Positions 63,424-64,000 of a stretch of DNA of 64,000 bases are shown here, piece by piece; within the stretch, counting starts at the first letter, position 1; each line of letters begins with the position of its first letter. The position numbers and the translations under genes are program-made. The notes below the pieces were generated by a model. The model saw only the letters and a list, made by a program, of their open reading frames with translations, was not told the origin of the DNA and ran no database searches. This stretch comes from Sphingomonas sp. CCH21-G11 (GTDB taxonomy: Bacteria; Pseudomonadota; Alphaproteobacteria; Sphingomonadales; Sphingomonadaceae), in contig NZ_LSHX01000018.1 in assembly GCF_001555965.1 (NCBI RefSeq), forward strand, positions 1-64,000, read 5' to 3'.

Positions 63424-63969
63424 TTACGCCGCGGGGCGCAGCAGTTCCTCGCCCTTGTTCCAGTTGCACGGACACAGTTCGTCAGTCTGCAGCGCGTCGA
63501 GCACGCGCAGCGTTTCCTGCGGGTTGCGCCCGACGTTCAGGCCATTGACCGTCACGTGCTGGATAATGTTGTCCGGATCGATGATGAAGGTCGCGCGGAA
63601 CGCGACATGCTCGTCCTTGTCGACGATGCCGAGCGCATCGGCAAGGACGCGGCCATTGTCGGCGATCCACGGGAAATCGGCCTTGGCCAGATCCTCGTCC
63701 GACCGACGCCACGCAAAGTGGACATGCGCGGTGTCGGTCGACGCGCCGATCAGCACGGCGTCACGATCCTCGAAATCGGCCTTGAGGCCGGCATAGCCGA
63801 CGATCTCGGTCGGGCATACGAACGTGAAGTCCTTCGGCCAGTAGAACAGCACCTTCCACTTGCCCGGAAAGGCGGTGGTGAGATCGATCGTCTCGCCCGC
63901 GGGCAGCGCGTCGGTGCCCTGCTGGACCGGCAAGATGAACTGCGGGAGCTTGTCGCCAACGGTCAACAT
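63424..63969 (-). CDS. ahpC: Peroxiredoxin AhpC
   Basis: 181 residues. Cysteine-based peroxidase that detoxifies hydrogen peroxide and organic hydroperoxides. The peroxidatic Cys52 is in FYWPKDFTFVCPTEIVGYAG (43-62), and the C-terminal CPC (residues 166-168) in DELCPCNWNKGEELLRP supplies the second cysteine. This is the short AhpC type found with AhpD (rather than AhpF), which fits the downstream ahpD gene. The start is ATG at 63969 with GGAGGATTTTTCG upstream; an in-frame ATG at 63984 lacks such a site. Confidence 0.95.
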   Translation of the reverse strand: MLTVGDKLPQFILPVQQGTDALPAGETIDLTTAFPGKWKVLFYWPKDFTFVCPTEIVGYAGLKADFEDRDAVLIGASTDTAHVHFAWRRSDEDLAKADFPWIADNGRVLADALGIVDKDEHVAFRATFIIDPDNIIQHVTVNGLNVGRNPQETLRVLDALQTDELCPCNWNKGEELLRPAA

Positions 63970-64000
63970 CGAAAAATCCTCCAAAATAGTGATCCAGCGC

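Overview
The window is chromosomal DNA from a high-GC alphaproteobacterium, most likely a sphingomonad (inference). The grounds are a GTTC-N7-GTTC LexA box, an imuA-imuB-dnaE2 mutasome operon, two large TonB-dependent receptors, and a phoR-pstSCAB-phoU-phoB cassette with the long PstC and PstA forms. Coding density is high, nearly every gene is intact, and I saw no tRNA, rRNA, CRISPR array, prophage or insertion sequence. The left edge cuts dnaE2 before its 3' end.

Layout. 1-5.4 kb: SOS mutasome on the minus strand behind a clear LexA box. 5.4-8.2 kb: a GNAT acetyltransferase and a TonB-dependent receptor. 8.6-13.2 kb: branched-chain 2-oxoacid dehydrogenase E1alpha, E1beta and E2, then a PP2C-like phosphatase. 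13.2-16.5 kb: a glutathione-dependent formaldehyde detoxification operon (frmA, VOC protein, purU, frmB). 16.6-19.2 kb: a divergent pair of a CaiB-like CoA transferase with its halves in swapped order and a citrate synthase with an N-terminal HTH, sharing a palindrome at the start codon. 19.2-24.2 kb: PhoD phosphatase, glycosyltransferase, DUF2141 protein, LPG-synthase-like membrane protein and maleylacetoacetate isomerase. 24.3-27.0 kb: lepB, acpS, pdxJ, pyrE. 27.2-30.0 kb: cytochrome oxidase subunits II and I only. 30.2-34.8 kb: barrel-type lipoprotein, AIM24 protein, L,D-transpeptidase, CinA-like protein, methionine aminopeptidase. 34.9-37.8 kb: bioF-bioD-bioA. 37.8-43.7 kb: HD-GYP protein, AraC regulator, and an Oar-like TonB receptor. 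43.8-47.8 kb: glmS and glmU with a PIN/ribbon-helix-helix toxin-antitoxin pair between them. 47.9-50.4 kb: a compact four-gene operon (nucleotidyltransferase, HprK-related kinase, PqqD-like protein, small exported protein). 50.5-57.8 kb: the Pho regulon cassette with an 11-bp-periodic Pho box. 58-64 kb: small secreted protein, SDR dehydrogenase, membrane protein, DUF2794, cysE, TauE/SafE, ahpD, ahpC.

The two most interesting items are these. (1) A family of GC-rich double-hairpin elements occurs once between genes and three times in frame inside genes (dnaE2, imuB, and the E2 linker), so the element is apparently translated as a Pro/Ser/Gly-rich peptide, comparable to the Rickettsia palindromic elements. 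(2) The 47.9-50.4 kb operon combines parts known from peptide-tailoring pathways (PqqD fold, HprK-like kinase, nucleotidyltransferase) with a small two-cysteine exported protein but none of the usual maturation enzymes. It is a candidate for a poorly characterised peptide or protein modification system.

Several clusters show their own regulation in the sequence: LexA for the mutasome, PhoB for pst, a palindrome for the HTH-citrate synthase, and repeated GATATCAT sites for the toxin-antitoxin pair.
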